Assembly: GCF_003351345.1 (NCBI RefSeq)
Contig: NZ_QQTO01000033.1
Coordinates: 62,001 to 126,000 of the forward strand
Direction of reading: 5' to 3'
DNA from: Allobosea caraganae
GTDB taxonomy: Bacteria > Pseudomonadota > Alphaproteobacteria > Rhizobiales > Beijerinckiaceae
Length of the DNA stretch: 64,000 nt
The notes below the pieces were generated by a model. It had not been told where the DNA came from, did not search any database, and saw only the letters and a program-made list of their open reading frames with translations. This document shows, one piece after another, positions 25,000 to 33,745 of the stretch. Within the stretch, counting starts at the first letter, position 1. Every line of letters begins with the position of its first letter. The translations under genes were made by a program, and so were the position numbers.

Positions 25000-26274
25000 T
25001 CAGCCGGAAACCGGCTTCAGATAAGGCAGCTTCACGCCCTGCTCGGCCATCGTGCTGCGGTTGCTCGCCTGCCGCTTCTTGATCTCGGCGCGGGCGACCG
25101 TGCGCAGATGCACCTCGTCCGGCCCGTCGATGAAGCGCAGCGCCCGGCCCCAGCTATAGATGAAGGCGAGCGGCGTATCGTTCGAGAGCCCGCCCGCGCC
25201 GAAGACCTGGATCGCCCGGTCGGCGATCTTGGTCTGCAGCCGCGTCGCCACGACCTTGATCGCCGAGACCTCGGTGCGGGCGGCCTTGTTGCCGTGCTTG
25301 TCCATCATCCAGGCGGCGCGCAGGCAGAGCAGCCGCGCCTGGTCGATCTCCATCCGCCCCTCGGCGATCCAGTCCTGGACATTGGCGTAGTCGGCGAGGT
25401 TGCGGCCGAAAGCCTTTCGCTGGAGGGCGCGCTCGACCATCAGCTCGAGCGCGACCTCGCATTGGCCGATCGTGCGCATGCAATGGTGGATGCGGCCCGG
25501 CCCAAGCCGTGCCTGCGCTAGCGCGAAGCCCGCGCCTTCTTCGCCAAGCAGGTTGGCGGCCGGCACGCGGACATCAGCGAAATCGGTCTCGGTATGGCCC
25601 TCCGGCGAGTAATGATTGAGCAAGGGAAGGTTGCGCATCACCGTGACGCCGGGCGCATCCATCGGCACGATCACCATGGAGTGGCGCGCATGCGGCGAGG
25701 CCTCGGGGCGCGTGTCGGAGAGCCCCATCAGGATGCAGAACCTGACGTTCGGGTGCAGCGCCCCGGTCGTCCACCATTTCCGGCCGTTGACGACATAGTG
25801 GTCGCCGTCGCGCAGGATCGTGGTCTGGAGGTTGGTCGGGTCGGAGGAGGCGACGCCCGGCTCGGTGATGCCGACGCAGGAGCGGATCTCGCCGTTCATC
25901 AGCGGCACGAGCCAGCGCTCGCGCTGCTCGGGCGTGGCGAACATGTGCAGGATTTCCATGTTGCCGGTATCGGGCGCGTTGCAGTTGAACACCTCCGACG
26001 ACCAGAAGATCCGCCCCATGATCTCGGCCAGCGGCGCATATTCGAGATTGGCGAGCCGCGTACCCGGCTCATCCGGCTTCAGTGCCGGCAGGAACAGGTT
26101 CCACAGGCCGTCCGCCTTGGCCTTGGCCTTCAAGCCGTCGATCAGCGCCATCGGGTAGCGCCCGGCCTCGACCTCGTGCTTCCACGCGGCGTCGGCCGGC
26201 TGGACATGCGCGTCCATGAAATCCTGCAGCCTGGCGCGCAGGGCCTCGACCTTGTCGGAATAGGCGAAATCCAT
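25000..26274 (-). CDS. Acyl-CoA dehydrogenase, ACAD10/11-like
   Basis: The 424-residue flavoprotein contains EVFNCNAPDTGNMEIL, CVGITEPGVASSDPTN, GRKWWTTGALHPN, LLGEEGAGFALAQARLGPGRIHHCMR and a C-terminal QVFGAGGLSNDTPLA. These features are shared with the ACAD domain of ACAD10/ACAD11 and with bacterial homologues. The upstream gene, 17 bp away on the same strand, encodes an aminoglycoside-phosphotransferase-like kinase, the domain fused to ACAD in mammals. The pair likely handles 4-hydroxyacyl-CoA by phosphorylation and phosphate elimination, as described for levulinate-type catabolism and ACAD10/11. Confidence 0.88.
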   Translation of the reverse strand: MDFAYSDKVEALRARLQDFMDAHVQPADAAWKHEVEAGRYPMALIDGLKAKAKADGLWNLFLPALKPDEPGTRLANLEYAPLAEIMGRIFWSSEVFNCNAPDTGNMEILHMFATPEQRERWLVPLMNGEIRSCVGITEPGVASSDPTNLQTTILRDGDHYVVNGRKWWTTGALHPNVRFCILMGLSDTRPEASPHARHSMVIVPMDAPGVTVMRNLPLLNHYSPEGHTETDFADVRVPAANLLGEEGAGFALAQARLGPGRIHHCMRTIGQCEVALELMVERALQRKAFGRNLADYANVQDWIAEGRMEIDQARLLCLRAAWMMDKHGNKAARTEVSAIKVVATRLQTKIADRAIQVFGAGGLSNDTPLAFIYSWGRALRFIDGPDEVHLRTVARAEIKKRQASNRSTMAEQGVKLPYLKPVSG

Positions 26275-26291
26275 GGCGGTCCTCGTTCGAT

Positions 26292-27329
26292 TTATGCGTC
26301 GATCAGGGCTTCAGCCCGTCGCGCGAAGCTCTCGGCCATCTCGCCGACCGCGACGGCGTTCTCCGCCGCCGCATTGCCCGCCTTCGCGCGCGCCGCGATG
26401 CCGTCGAGGATGACGGCGAAGCGGAACAGCGAGAAGGCGATGTGGAAATTGCCGGGTCCGTCCTTGCGTCCGGCTGCCGTGCAATAGCGGTCGAGATACT
26501 CGGCCTGCGTCGGGATGCCCAACGCTTCGCGGTCGATCCCGACGATGCCGGCATACATGTCCGGCGTTGAGTGCCAGGGCAGGCAGGAAAAGGCGGCGTC
26601 GGAAAGCGGATGGCCGAGCGTCGAGAGCTCCCAGTCGAGCACTGCAATGACGTGTGGCTCGCCGGGTGCGAACATCAGGTTGCCGAGCCGGAAATCGCCA
26701 TGGACGATGGTCGTCTCCTCGCTCGCGTCGAGATGGGCGCCGAGCCAGTCGATCAGCCGGTCAACGGCCGGGATGTCGCGCGTCTTCGTTTCGCGCCATT
26801 GCTTGCCCCAGCGCCTGAGCTGGCGGGCGTAGTAGTTGCCGGGCTTGCCGTAATCGGCGAGGCCCGCTCCCTGCCAGTCGAAGCGGTGCAGCGCGGCCAG
26901 GGTGTCGGCCATGGCGAAATACATCTGCCGCCGCTCATCGGGCGTCACGCCGGGCAAGGTGGTGTCGTGAAACACGCGGCCGTCGAGGCGCTCCATCAGG
27001 TAGAAGGGCGTACCGACGACGTCGTCTTCCCCATGGAACAGCAGCACCGGCGGCACCGGCACGTTCGAGCCGGCCAACGCCTTCAGGATGCGGTATTCGC
27101 GGTCGACCGCATGGGCCGAGGGCAGCAGCGGCCCTGGCGGCTTCTTGCGCAGCACCAGCCGCGCGCCAGTCTCAGGATAGGAGAGGAAGAAGGTCGGGTT
27201 CGATTGCCCGCCGCTGATCCGCTCCAACTCCATCTTGCCGCTGACCCGACCGGGCAGGGCGCCAGCCAGGAAAGCGTCGAGCCGGGCGGCGTCGAATTCG
27301 GGAGCGGAGGCAGCGGGGCCGGTCGTCAT
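26292..27329 (-). CDS. Phosphotransferase (APH) family kinase, ACAD10/11 kinase-domain homologue
   Basis: I place the start at ATG 27329 (345 residues); ATGs at 27338 and 27341 are possible. LERISGGQSNPTFFL and VLRKKPPGPLLPSAHAVDREYRIL are the N-lobe. HGDFRLGNLMF is the Brenner catalytic motif and VIAVLDWELSTLGHPLSD the metal-binding Asp motif. This pattern is that of the kinase domain of ACAD10/11 and bacterial 4-hydroxyacyl-CoA kinases rather than antibiotic kinases. It is co-transcribed with the acyl-CoA dehydrogenase gene 17 bp downstream. Confidence 0.87.
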   Translation of the reverse strand: MTTGPAASAPEFDAARLDAFLAGALPGRVSGKMELERISGGQSNPTFFLSYPETGARLVLRKKPPGPLLPSAHAVDREYRILKALAGSNVPVPPVLLFHGEDDVVGTPFYLMERLDGRVFHDTTLPGVTPDERRQMYFAMADTLAALHRFDWQGAGLADYGKPGNYYARQLRRWGKQWRETKTRDIPAVDRLIDWLGAHLDASEETTIVHGDFRLGNLMFAPGEPHVIAVLDWELSTLGHPLSDAAFSCLPWHSTPDMYAGIVGIDREALGIPTQAEYLDRYCTAAGRKDGPGNFHIAFSLFRFAVILDGIAARAKAGNAAAENAVAVGEMAESFARRAEALIDA

Positions 27330-27418
27330 GGCCGGCATCATCGTGAGGGCAGGGGCGCGGGTCAACGCGACGCAAGTTTGAGGGCCGATCCGGTCGAGCC
27401 TTTCACCCGCGGATAATT

Positions 27419-27457
27419 TTACCCGGGTGATATTGACTTATGATAATACCCGGGTAA
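27419..27457 (+). promoter_or_regulatory. Two ACCCGGGT palindromes upstream of DUF2239 gene
   Basis: TTACCCGGGTGA (core 27421-27428) and ATACCCGGGTAA (core 27448-27455) are perfect 8-bp palindromes 27 bp apart, about 2.6 helical turns. They stand in a short AT-rich stretch just before the gene at 27484. They look like paired repressor sites; the cognate regulator is not adjacent. Confidence 0.55.
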
Positions 27458-27483
27458 AAGCCTCTCAGGAAATGGAGAGAGAC

Positions 27484-28071
27484 ATGATCACCCAATCGAC
27501 CTGCACGGCCTTCGCCGGCGAGCGCCTGCTCGCCTCGGGGGCTCCCTTGGCTGTCGCGCTTTCGGTGAAGGCGGCGCAGAGGGTCAGCCCGAGCACCATC
27601 CTGATCTTCGACGATCTGACCGGACGCCAGATCGATTTCGACCTGCGCGGCAGTCCGGAGGAGATCGCGGCGCGCTTGCAGCCGCCTGCCGAGCCCGCCA
27701 CCGAAGCGCCGCGCAGCACCGGCCGCCCAAAGCTCGGCGTCGTCTCGCGCGAGGTCACCTTGCTGCCGCGACACTGGGACTGGCTCGCGGCGCAGCCCGG
27801 CGGCGCCTCGGTCACCTTGCGCAAGCTGGTCGAAGCCGCCCGCAAGGGCGACGGCTCAGGCGTATCAGTGCGTCAGGCGCAGGAAGCGGCCGACCGCTTC
27901 ATGTCGGCAATGCTCGGCAACCAGCCTGGCTATGAGGAAGCGTCCCGGGCGCTCTATGCCGGCGACAGGAGCCGCTTTCTCGCGCTCAGCGAGGCCTGGC
28001 CGGCCGACCTGCGCGATCACGCGCGCAAGCTCGCAGGTCCGGCCTTCGCGGCTGCTACAATTGCCGATTAG
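27484..28071 (+). CDS. DUF2239 family protein
   Basis: The 195-residue protein starts at ATG 27484 after GGAGAG. TCTAFAGERLLASG, ILIFDDLTGRQIDFDLRGSPEEIAARL, then GRPKLGVVSREVTLLPRHWDWLAAQPGGASVTLRKLVEAARK (recognised by VSREVTLLPRHWDWL) are typical of DUF2239. The central part resembles a ribbon-helix-helix-like DNA-binding segment, but no function is established to my knowledge. The double ACCCGGGT site upstream suggests tightly regulated expression. It stands alone. Confidence 0.85.
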   Translation: MITQSTCTAFAGERLLASGAPLAVALSVKAAQRVSPSTILIFDDLTGRQIDFDLRGSPEEIAARLQPPAEPATEAPRSTGRPKLGVVSREVTLLPRHWDWLAAQPGGASVTLRKLVEAARKGDGSGVSVRQAQEAADRFMSAMLGNQPGYEEASRALYAGDRSRFLALSEAWPADLRDHARKLAGPAFAAATIAD

Positions 28072-28077
28072 AACGCA

Positions 28078-28167
28078 CCGTCATTGCGAGGAGCGCAGCG
28101 ACGAAGCAATCCAGGGGGACCGGGTGAGCGAGACCCCCTGGATTGCTTCGCTGCGCTCGCAATGACG
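28078..28167. repeat. Palindromic repeat family A, copy 3
   Basis: CCGTCATTGCGAGGAGCGCAG to CGCTCGCAATGACG, sharing the GGGACCGGGTGAGCGAGACC loop region with copy 1. It lies between the convergent DUF2239 and lysC genes. Confidence 0.8.
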
Positions 28168-28193
28168 ATTACGGCTCGGCTGTCGCCGGATTG

Positions 28194-29432
28194 CTACGCC
28201 GCATCCAGCCCGTACAACGAGTGCAGCGTGCGCACCGCCAGCTCGGTATAGGCCGCGTCGATCAGCACAGAAAACTTGATCTCGGAGGTGGTGATGGCGC
28301 GGATGTTGATGCCCTTCTCGGCCAGCGCCCGGAAGGCGCGGGCGGCGACGCCGGCATGGCTGCGCATGCCGACGCCGATGGCGGATATCTTCACCACGTC
28401 GTTGGCGCCCTGCAGCGACTGGTAGGCGATGATGTCGTGCATCGATTCGAGCAGGGTCTTGGCTCGCTCGTAATCGGCCGTCGGCACGGTGAAGGTGATG
28501 TCGGTCGTCGCCTGGTCGTCGGAGACGACCTGGATGATCATGTCGACGTTGATGTTGGCGTCGGCGAGGGGGCCGAAGATCGCCGCGGCGACGCCGGGCT
28601 TGTCGGCCACGCGCCGGAGCGTGATCTGGGCTTCGTCGCGCGAGAACGCGATGCCGGTGACGATCTGCTGTTCCACGATGTCGTCCTCGTCGCAGATGAG
28701 GGTGCCGGGATTGGGGTTTTCGGGGTCGTCGAAGGAGGAGCGCACATAGGTCGGCACGCGCTGGACCATGGCGATCTCGACCGAGCGCACTTGCAGCACC
28801 TTCGAGCCGAGCGAGGCCATTTCCAGCATCTCTTCGAACGAGACCTTGTCCATGCGCCGCGCCTTGGGCACGACGCGCGGGTCGGTGGTGTAGACGCCGT
28901 CGACATCGGTGTAGATGTCGCAGCGATCGGCCTTGAGGCCCGCAGCAAGCGCGACCGCGCTCGTATCCGAGCCGCCGCGGCCGAGCGTCACGATGCGGTT
29001 GGTGCGCGGGTTGACGCCCTGGAAGCCGGAGCAGACCGCGATCTCGCGATTGCGGTCGAATCCGGCCAAAATGCCGGCGCCGTCGACGCCCTCGATCCGG
29101 GCGGAACCATGCGCGTCCGAGCCGAAGAGCGGCACCTGCCAGCCCTGCCAGGAGCGGGCGGGCATGCCCATTTCCTGCAGCACGATCGCCATCAGGCCGG
29201 ACGTGACCTGCTCGCCCGAGGCGACGACGGTGTCGTACTCGGCCTGGTCGTAGAGCCCGGAGGCCTCCTTGCACCAGGCGACGAGCTCGTTGGTCTTGCC
29301 CGACATGGCGGAGACCACGACCGCGACCTGGTTGCCGGCATCGAACTCGCGTTTGACGTGGCGTGCGGCGTTCTTGATGCGCTCGACAGTGGCGACAGAG
29401 GTGCCGCCGAACTTCATCACCAGACGGGCCAT
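28194..29432 (-). CDS. lysC: Aspartate kinase
   Basis: ATG 29432 gives a 412-residue monofunctional aspartokinase. MARLVMKFGGTSVATVERI is the diagnostic N-terminal KFGGTS. SGFQGVNPRTNRIVTLGRGGSDTSA (key GRGGSDTSA) and DIYTDVDGVYTTDPR bind aspartate and ATP, and two ACT domains follow (ITLRRVADKPGVAAAIFG and VKISAIGVGMRSHAG). It catalyses the first step towards Lys, Thr and Met and is probably feedback-inhibited through the ACT domains. The divergent arrangement with ubiG is common in alphaproteobacteria. Confidence 0.97.
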   Translation of the reverse strand: MARLVMKFGGTSVATVERIKNAARHVKREFDAGNQVAVVVSAMSGKTNELVAWCKEASGLYDQAEYDTVVASGEQVTSGLMAIVLQEMGMPARSWQGWQVPLFGSDAHGSARIEGVDGAGILAGFDRNREIAVCSGFQGVNPRTNRIVTLGRGGSDTSAVALAAGLKADRCDIYTDVDGVYTTDPRVVPKARRMDKVSFEEMLEMASLGSKVLQVRSVEIAMVQRVPTYVRSSFDDPENPNPGTLICDEDDIVEQQIVTGIAFSRDEAQITLRRVADKPGVAAAIFGPLADANINVDMIIQVVSDDQATTDITFTVPTADYERAKTLLESMHDIIAYQSLQGANDVVKISAIGVGMRSHAGVAARAFRALAEKGINIRAITTSEIKFSVLIDAAYTELAVRTLHSLYGLDAA

Positions 29433-29576
29433 AGCGTCCAAAGGCTCTCTTACCAGCGCCCGGCCGGGCCGGGACGAAACGACCCCTCGCGCCGGGCGAA
29501 GGGCGGGTGTAGATGACGGGCGGCACGGAAACTGTCAATGCGGCCGTGTCTCGGCTGGCGAAAACGGGGAAACAGG

Positions 29577-30335
29577 ATGATGGTGGCTTCAGCGGCGCGC
29601 GAAGGCTCGACGATCGATCCGGCCGAAATCGCCCGCTTCGACGCCATGGCCAAGACCTGGTGGGACCCGAAAGGGCCCATGGCCGTGCTGCACAAGTTCA
29701 ATCCCGTCAGGCTCGCCTTCATCCGCGACCTCGCCTGCGAGCGCTTCGAGCGCGATCCGAAGTCGATGCAGGCGTTGGAGGGGCTGACGCTGGTCGATAT
29801 CGGCTGCGGCGGCGGCGTGCTCTCCGAGCCGCTGGCGCGGCTCGGCGTCGAGGTGACCGGGCTCGATCCGGCGCAGGGCAACATCGCTGTCGCCGGCGCC
29901 CATGCCGAGAAGATGGGGCTTTCGATCGACTATCGCGCCGAGACCATCGAGGCGCTGGTCGCCGAGGGCAGGAGCTTCGACATCGTGCTCGCCATGGAGG
30001 TGGTCGAGCATGTCGCCGATGTCGAGGCTTTCGTGGCTGCCTGCTGCGCGGCCGTGAAGCCGGGCGGGCTGCTCGTCATGGCGACGCTCAACCGCACGCT
30101 GAAATCCTATGCGCTTGCCATCGTCGGCGCCGAGTACATCCTGCGCTGGCTGCCGCGCGGCACCCATGACTGGGAGAAGTTCGTCACCCCCGACGAACTG
30201 GGCGATGCAATCGAGCGCAGCGGGCTCGAACTCGGCGAGAGCACCGGCGTGGTCTACAACCCGCTCACCGGCCGCTGGTCGGCGGCGCGCGACATGGATG
30301 TCAACTACATGCTGGCGGCGGGCCGCTCAGCCTGA
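29577..30335 (+). CDS. ubiG: Bifunctional 2-polyprenyl-6-hydroxyphenol methylase/3-demethylubiquinol 3-O-methyltransferase
   Basis: Two tandem ATGs (29577 and 29580) follow AACAGG; the product has about 251 residues. AEIARFDAMAKTWWDPKGPM, the UbiG N-terminal signature, precedes the SAM-binding LVDIGCGGGVLSEPLARLG. LAMEVVEHVADVEAFV and the membrane-interacting RWLPRGTHDWEKFVTPDEL follow. These define UbiG, which makes both O-methylations in ubiquinone synthesis. Its end overlaps the convergent DUF4180 gene by 9 bp. Confidence 0.96.
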   Translation: MMVASAAREGSTIDPAEIARFDAMAKTWWDPKGPMAVLHKFNPVRLAFIRDLACERFERDPKSMQALEGLTLVDIGCGGGVLSEPLARLGVEVTGLDPAQGNIAVAGAHAEKMGLSIDYRAETIEALVAEGRSFDIVLAMEVVEHVADVEAFVAACCAAVKPGGLLVMATLNRTLKSYALAIVGAEYILRWLPRGTHDWEKFVTPDELGDAIERSGLELGESTGVVYNPLTGRWSAARDMDVNYMLAAGRSA

Positions 30336-30710
30336 CGGCGAAGCCGGGGCCGGCGCGAGCCGCTCCTCAAGCGCTGCCATGTCGTCCAGGAACCACAGGG
30401 CCTGGCCGCGGTTCGACTCGTAGACGAAATCGCGCAGCGCTTTGCTCTCGGCGAGCCAGGGCGAGATGTCGCCGATGATCGCGAGCTGAACCCGGTAGTT
30501 GACGAATTTCTGCGCGACCTCGCCGGCAAGCCGGGTGCTGAGCTTGAAGAAATCGGCGCTGATCCGCGCGACTGGGATCGCGACCATGCCCGCATCCGCC
30601 GCCCAGGCGTCCCCGAGGAACGAGCCGATATCGCGCTCGCCCTCCAGCCGGGCGCCGTCCGCGCCGCAAGTCAGGACTTTGACGCCGCGAATCTCTTTGA
30701 CCGTGTCCAT
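30327..30710 (-). CDS. DUF4180 domain protein
   Basis: The 127-residue protein (MDTVKEIRGVKVLTCG, DIGSFLGDAWAADAGMVAIPVARI, GEVAQKFVNYRVQLAIIGDIS, VYESNRGQALWFLDD) matches DUF4180, a small alpha/beta family of unknown function with a SpoIIAA/STAS-like look. It has no signal peptide or membrane segment. It is convergent with ubiG, with a 9-bp overlap of coding ends. Confidence 0.82.
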   Translation of the reverse strand: MDTVKEIRGVKVLTCGADGARLEGERDIGSFLGDAWAADAGMVAIPVARISADFFKLSTRLAGEVAQKFVNYRVQLAIIGDISPWLAESKALRDFVYESNRGQALWFLDDMAALEERLAPAPASPSG

Positions 30711-30751
30711 GCCGCCAATCTCGTGGCCTCAAGGCGGCGAGGCAAGCCGCC

Positions 30752-31060
30752 TCAGACGAAGCGCCTGCCGATGCCGCAGGAGACCAGCAGCAGGACGCCC
30801 GAAATCGCCGTCACCAGTGCTGCAATGAACTGCTTGTTGTTGCCGACCGGATAACCCATCCGGGCCCACAGCATGAAGCCGAGCAGCGCGCCGGCGATCA
30901 CGATCAGGCCGTTGACGATGATGCCGAAGCCCTCCTCCTTCAGGATGAGGTCGGCGAGCCAGCCGGCAAGGAATCCGACCATCGCCAGAAGGCCGGCGAG
31001 CAGGATCAGATGTTCGGCGGGCAAATAGGATAGGCCAGGCATAGGCGGGAGAAAGCGCAT
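30752..31060 (-). CDS. Small membrane protein, GlsB/YeaQ/YmgE (transglycosylase-associated) family-like
   Basis: The 102-residue protein has three hydrophobic helices: LILLAGLLAMVGFLAGWLADLIL, FGIIVNGLIVIAGALLGFMLW and FIAALVTAISGVLLLVSCGIG. The GWLADLIL...GFGIIVNGLIVIAGALLG pattern is typical of YeaQ/YmgE family proteins, which are often stress-induced. An N-terminal extension of about 20 residues is longer than in most members. It is upstream of DUF4180 on the same strand (41-bp gap). Confidence 0.75.
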   Translation of the reverse strand: MRFLPPMPGLSYLPAEHLILLAGLLAMVGFLAGWLADLILKEEGFGIIVNGLIVIAGALLGFMLWARMGYPVGNNKQFIAALVTAISGVLLLVSCGIGRRFV

Positions 31061-31151
31061 GGGCGGCCTCCGGCGGTTTGCCGGGTAAAAATAGCATGGC
31101 CGCATCGGCAGGCACGCGGAACCGCGCGCCATGGTTTCCAGTTCGTGTTGT

Positions 31152-31191
31152 TGCGCTGCGTCATAGGCCCTAAGGGGGATGGCGCAGCGCA
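31152..31191. promoter_or_regulatory. Inverted repeat upstream of ccr
   Basis: TGCGCTGCG at 31152-31160 is perfectly complementary to CGCAGCGCA at 31183-31191, with a 22-nt spacer. It lies in the 197-bp divergent region before ccr (start 31258) and could be a regulator site or a leader hairpin. Low certainty. Confidence 0.3.
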
Positions 31192-31257
31192 GCATTAGGC
31201 GTCATGATCCCTCCAAAGCCGTCGGGCCGCTCACGACGGGATAAAAGGGAGAAGGCC

Positions 31258-32535
31258 ATGGCCACGCTGCAGGACGCGCCGTCGCAGGTGCCGCTGAAGG
31301 ATCTCTACGAGCTCGACGAGCTGCCGCCGCTCGGCCATGTCCCGGCCAACATGTATGCCTGGACGATCCGGCGCGAGCGTCACGGCCCGCCGCAGGACAG
31401 TTTTCAGATCGAGGTCGTGCCGACCTGGGCGATCGGCGAGGAGGAGGTGCTGCTCCTCGTGATGGCCGGCGGCGTCAACTATAACGGCATCTGGGCAGGT
31501 CTCGGCCAGCCGATCTCGCCCTTCGACGTCCACAAGGCGCCGCACCATATCGCCGGCTCCGATGCGTCGGGCATCGTCTGGGCCGTCGGCACCAAGGTGA
31601 AGCGCTGGAAGGTCGGCGACGAGGTCATCGTCCATTGCAACCAGGACGATGGCGACGACGAGGAGTGCAATGGCGGCGACCCGATGTTCTCCTCGTCCCA
31701 GCGCATCTGGGGCTACGAGACGCCGGATGGCTCCTTCGCCCAGTTCTGCCGGGTGCAGTCGCGCCAGCTCATGCTGAAGCCGAAGCACCTCTCCTGGGAG
31801 GAATCGGCCTGCTACACGCTGACGCTGGCGACCGCCTACCGCATGCTCTTCGGCCACGCCCCGCACACGATCAAGCCGGGCGACAACGTCCTGATCTGGG
31901 GCGCCTCGGGCGGGCTCGGCGTCTTCGGCGTGCAGCTTTGCGCCGCCTCCGGCGCCAACGCCATCGGCGTGATCTCGGACGAGAGCAAGCGCGACTACGT
32001 GCTCAGCCTCGGCGCCAAGGGCGTGATCAACCGCAAGGACTTCAATTGCTGGGGCCAGATGCCCAAGGTCAACTCGCCCGAATACACCGAATGGACCAAG
32101 GAGGCCCGCAAGTTCGGCAAGGCGATCTGGGACATCACCGGCAAGAAGGATGTCGACATCGTCTTCGAGCATCCGGGTGAGGCGACCTTCCCGGTCTCCT
32201 GCCTCGTGGCCAAGCGCGGCGGCATGATCGTGTTCTGCGCGGGAACCTCGGGCTTCAACATCACCTTCGACGCCCGCTATGTCTGGATGCGGCAGAAGCG
32301 CGTGCAGGGCTCGCATTTCGCCCATCTCAAGCAGGCCAGCGCCGCCAACCAGTTCGTGCTCGACCGCCGCGTCGACCCCTGCATGTCCGAGGTCTTCCCC
32401 TGGGACAAGATTCCGCTCGCCCATCACAAGATGTGGAAGAACGAGCATGCGCCCGGCAACATGGCCGTGCTGGTCTACGCCCCGCGCACCGGCCTGCGGA
32501 ACTTCGAGGATGTGGCGGAGGCGCTGGGCGCCTGA
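31258..32535 (+). CDS. ccrA: Crotonyl-CoA carboxylase/reductase
   Basis: ATG 31258 follows GGGAGAAGG; the product has 425 residues. MYAWTIRRERHGPPQDSFQ, VNYNGIWAGLGQPISPFDVH, HIAGSDASGIVWAVG, LIWGASGGLGVFGVQLC and the C-terminal WKNEHAPGNMAVLVYAP are hallmark sequences of the Ccr clade of medium-chain reductases. It reductively carboxylates crotonyl-CoA with NADPH and CO2 to ethylmalonyl-CoA, the key step of the ethylmalonyl-CoA pathway for acetate/C1 growth or PHB turnover. The dehydrogenase for a later step of the same pathway lies 2.3 kb downstream. Confidence 0.97.
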   Translation: MATLQDAPSQVPLKDLYELDELPPLGHVPANMYAWTIRRERHGPPQDSFQIEVVPTWAIGEEEVLLLVMAGGVNYNGIWAGLGQPISPFDVHKAPHHIAGSDASGIVWAVGTKVKRWKVGDEVIVHCNQDDGDDEECNGGDPMFSSSQRIWGYETPDGSFAQFCRVQSRQLMLKPKHLSWEESACYTLTLATAYRMLFGHAPHTIKPGDNVLIWGASGGLGVFGVQLCAASGANAIGVISDESKRDYVLSLGAKGVINRKDFNCWGQMPKVNSPEYTEWTKEARKFGKAIWDITGKKDVDIVFEHPGEATFPVSCLVAKRGGMIVFCAGTSGFNITFDARYVWMRQKRVQGSHFAHLKQASAANQFVLDRRVDPCMSEVFPWDKIPLAHHKMWKNEHAPGNMAVLVYAPRTGLRNFEDVAEALGA

Positions 32536-32537
32536 GC

Positions 32538-33395
32538 CTACAGCGAGGCGATGGCCTCGCCCGGCTCCGCCCGCGGCTTGCGGCTGATCGCGTAGGCGGC
32601 GTTCAGCTCCGCGCCGAACAGGAAGATCGCAGCCAGCCAGTAGAGGAAGACGAGCGCGATCATCGCGGTGGCGAGCCCGGCATAGGTCGTGACATAGGTG
32701 CCGGCGAAGCCGTCGAGATACCAGCCGAAGCCGAGCCCGCCGAGCAGCCAGAAGGTCAGCGTCACCAGGATGCCGGGCCAGAGCACCGCGATATGCGGCG
32801 CCCGCGCCGGCAGCAGCTTATGCGCGACGACGAGCGCCAGCACGATCAGCACGGTCGCGGCCGCGACGCGCAGGAAGCTGAGCGCGGCCGAAAGCGGCGC
32901 CAGCTCCGGCAGGAAGCCGACCAGCCCGCGCAGCAGCAGCGGCCCGAGCACGACGAGGAAGGCGAAGCCGAGCATGAACACGGCGCCGCCGACCACGTAG
33001 AGGATCGATTCCAGCCGCGTATGCCACCAGGCCCGCCATTCATAGGCCTCATAAGCGCGGTTGAGGCCGATGCGCAGCGCCTCCACCCCTGAGGAGGAGA
33101 AGTAGAGCGCCAGCAACGCGCCGAAGGTCAGCGCGTCGCCGCGCACGGCGGTGAGCACCGAGCGCACCTCGCGCGCGATCGGCACGGCGATCTCGCGCGG
33201 CCAGGCCTCGAGCAGCAGCATGGTGGCTTCGTCGGCCGCGTCCTGCGTGCCGAAGACGCCGCCAAGCGCCGTCACCAGGATCAGGAAGGGGAACAGCGAC
33301 ATCAGCACCGAGAGCGCGATATGGCTCGCGATCGCCCAGGAATCATGGGCGATGAAGCGCTCGAAGGCTCGGACCGGGACGGAAAGCAGCGACAT
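32538..33395 (-). CDS. YihY/virulence factor BrkB family membrane protein
   Basis: The start at ATG 33395 gives 285 residues. AFERFIAHDSWAIASHIALSVLMSLFPFL begins the family pattern. TFGALLALYFSSSGVEALRIGLNRAY, LWPGILVTLTFWLLGGLGFGWYL and TYAGLATAMIALVFLYWLAAIFLFGAELNA (diagnostic FLFGAELN) follow. About six transmembrane helices. The function of this inner-membrane family is uncertain despite the old name ribonuclease BN. It converges on ccr with 2 bp between stops. Confidence 0.9.
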   Translation of the reverse strand: MSLLSVPVRAFERFIAHDSWAIASHIALSVLMSLFPFLILVTALGGVFGTQDAADEATMLLLEAWPREIAVPIAREVRSVLTAVRGDALTFGALLALYFSSSGVEALRIGLNRAYEAYEWRAWWHTRLESILYVVGGAVFMLGFAFLVVLGPLLLRGLVGFLPELAPLSAALSFLRVAAATVLIVLALVVAHKLLPARAPHIAVLWPGILVTLTFWLLGGLGFGWYLDGFAGTYVTTYAGLATAMIALVFLYWLAAIFLFGAELNAAYAISRKPRAEPGEAIASL

Positions 33396-33745
33396 GGGCA
33401 GGCTCGGGACGGCGGGCCGGGGATTGTGTGACGCTTGCGATGGAAGCGGCAAGTCCGGAGGCAAGCGACACGCCTTCTTCCCTTCTCCCTCTTGCGGGAG
33501 AAGGTGCCCCGGCAGGGGCGGATGAGGGCGCGCGCTGTCCTATCCAATAACCGAGGATGTCACGCGCCGACGCTGCTATCGTCGCGCGACCCCTCATCCG
33601 TCTCGGCTTCGCCGAGCCACCTTCTCCCGCAAGAGGGAGAAGGGAAGGCGCGCGCCAGCCCCATTCCCCGCACATGGCCCATCGGCGTCGATGGCGGCGA
33701 CAACTGCCATCATCCGGCTTATCAGGCGCCTAGAAAGCCGGTTCC
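33396..33745. other. Gene-free stretch (350 bp) holding repeat C copy 1
   Basis: This gap between the BrkB-type gene (leaving on minus) and the EamA gene (plus) is mostly the family C palindrome at 33471-33650. The remaining flanks should contain the two divergent promoters, but I see no convincing -35/-10 pair or coding sequence. Confidence 0.6.
33471..33650. repeat. Palindromic repeat family C, copy 1
   Basis: CGCCTTCTTCCCTTCTCCC with CTTGCGGGAGAAGGTG opens the element. It closes with CACCTTCTCCCGCAAG and GGGAGAAGGGAAGGCG, enclosing CCCCTCATCCGTCTCGGCTT. Related copies are at 45540-45673 and 49105-49340. Confidence 0.85.
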
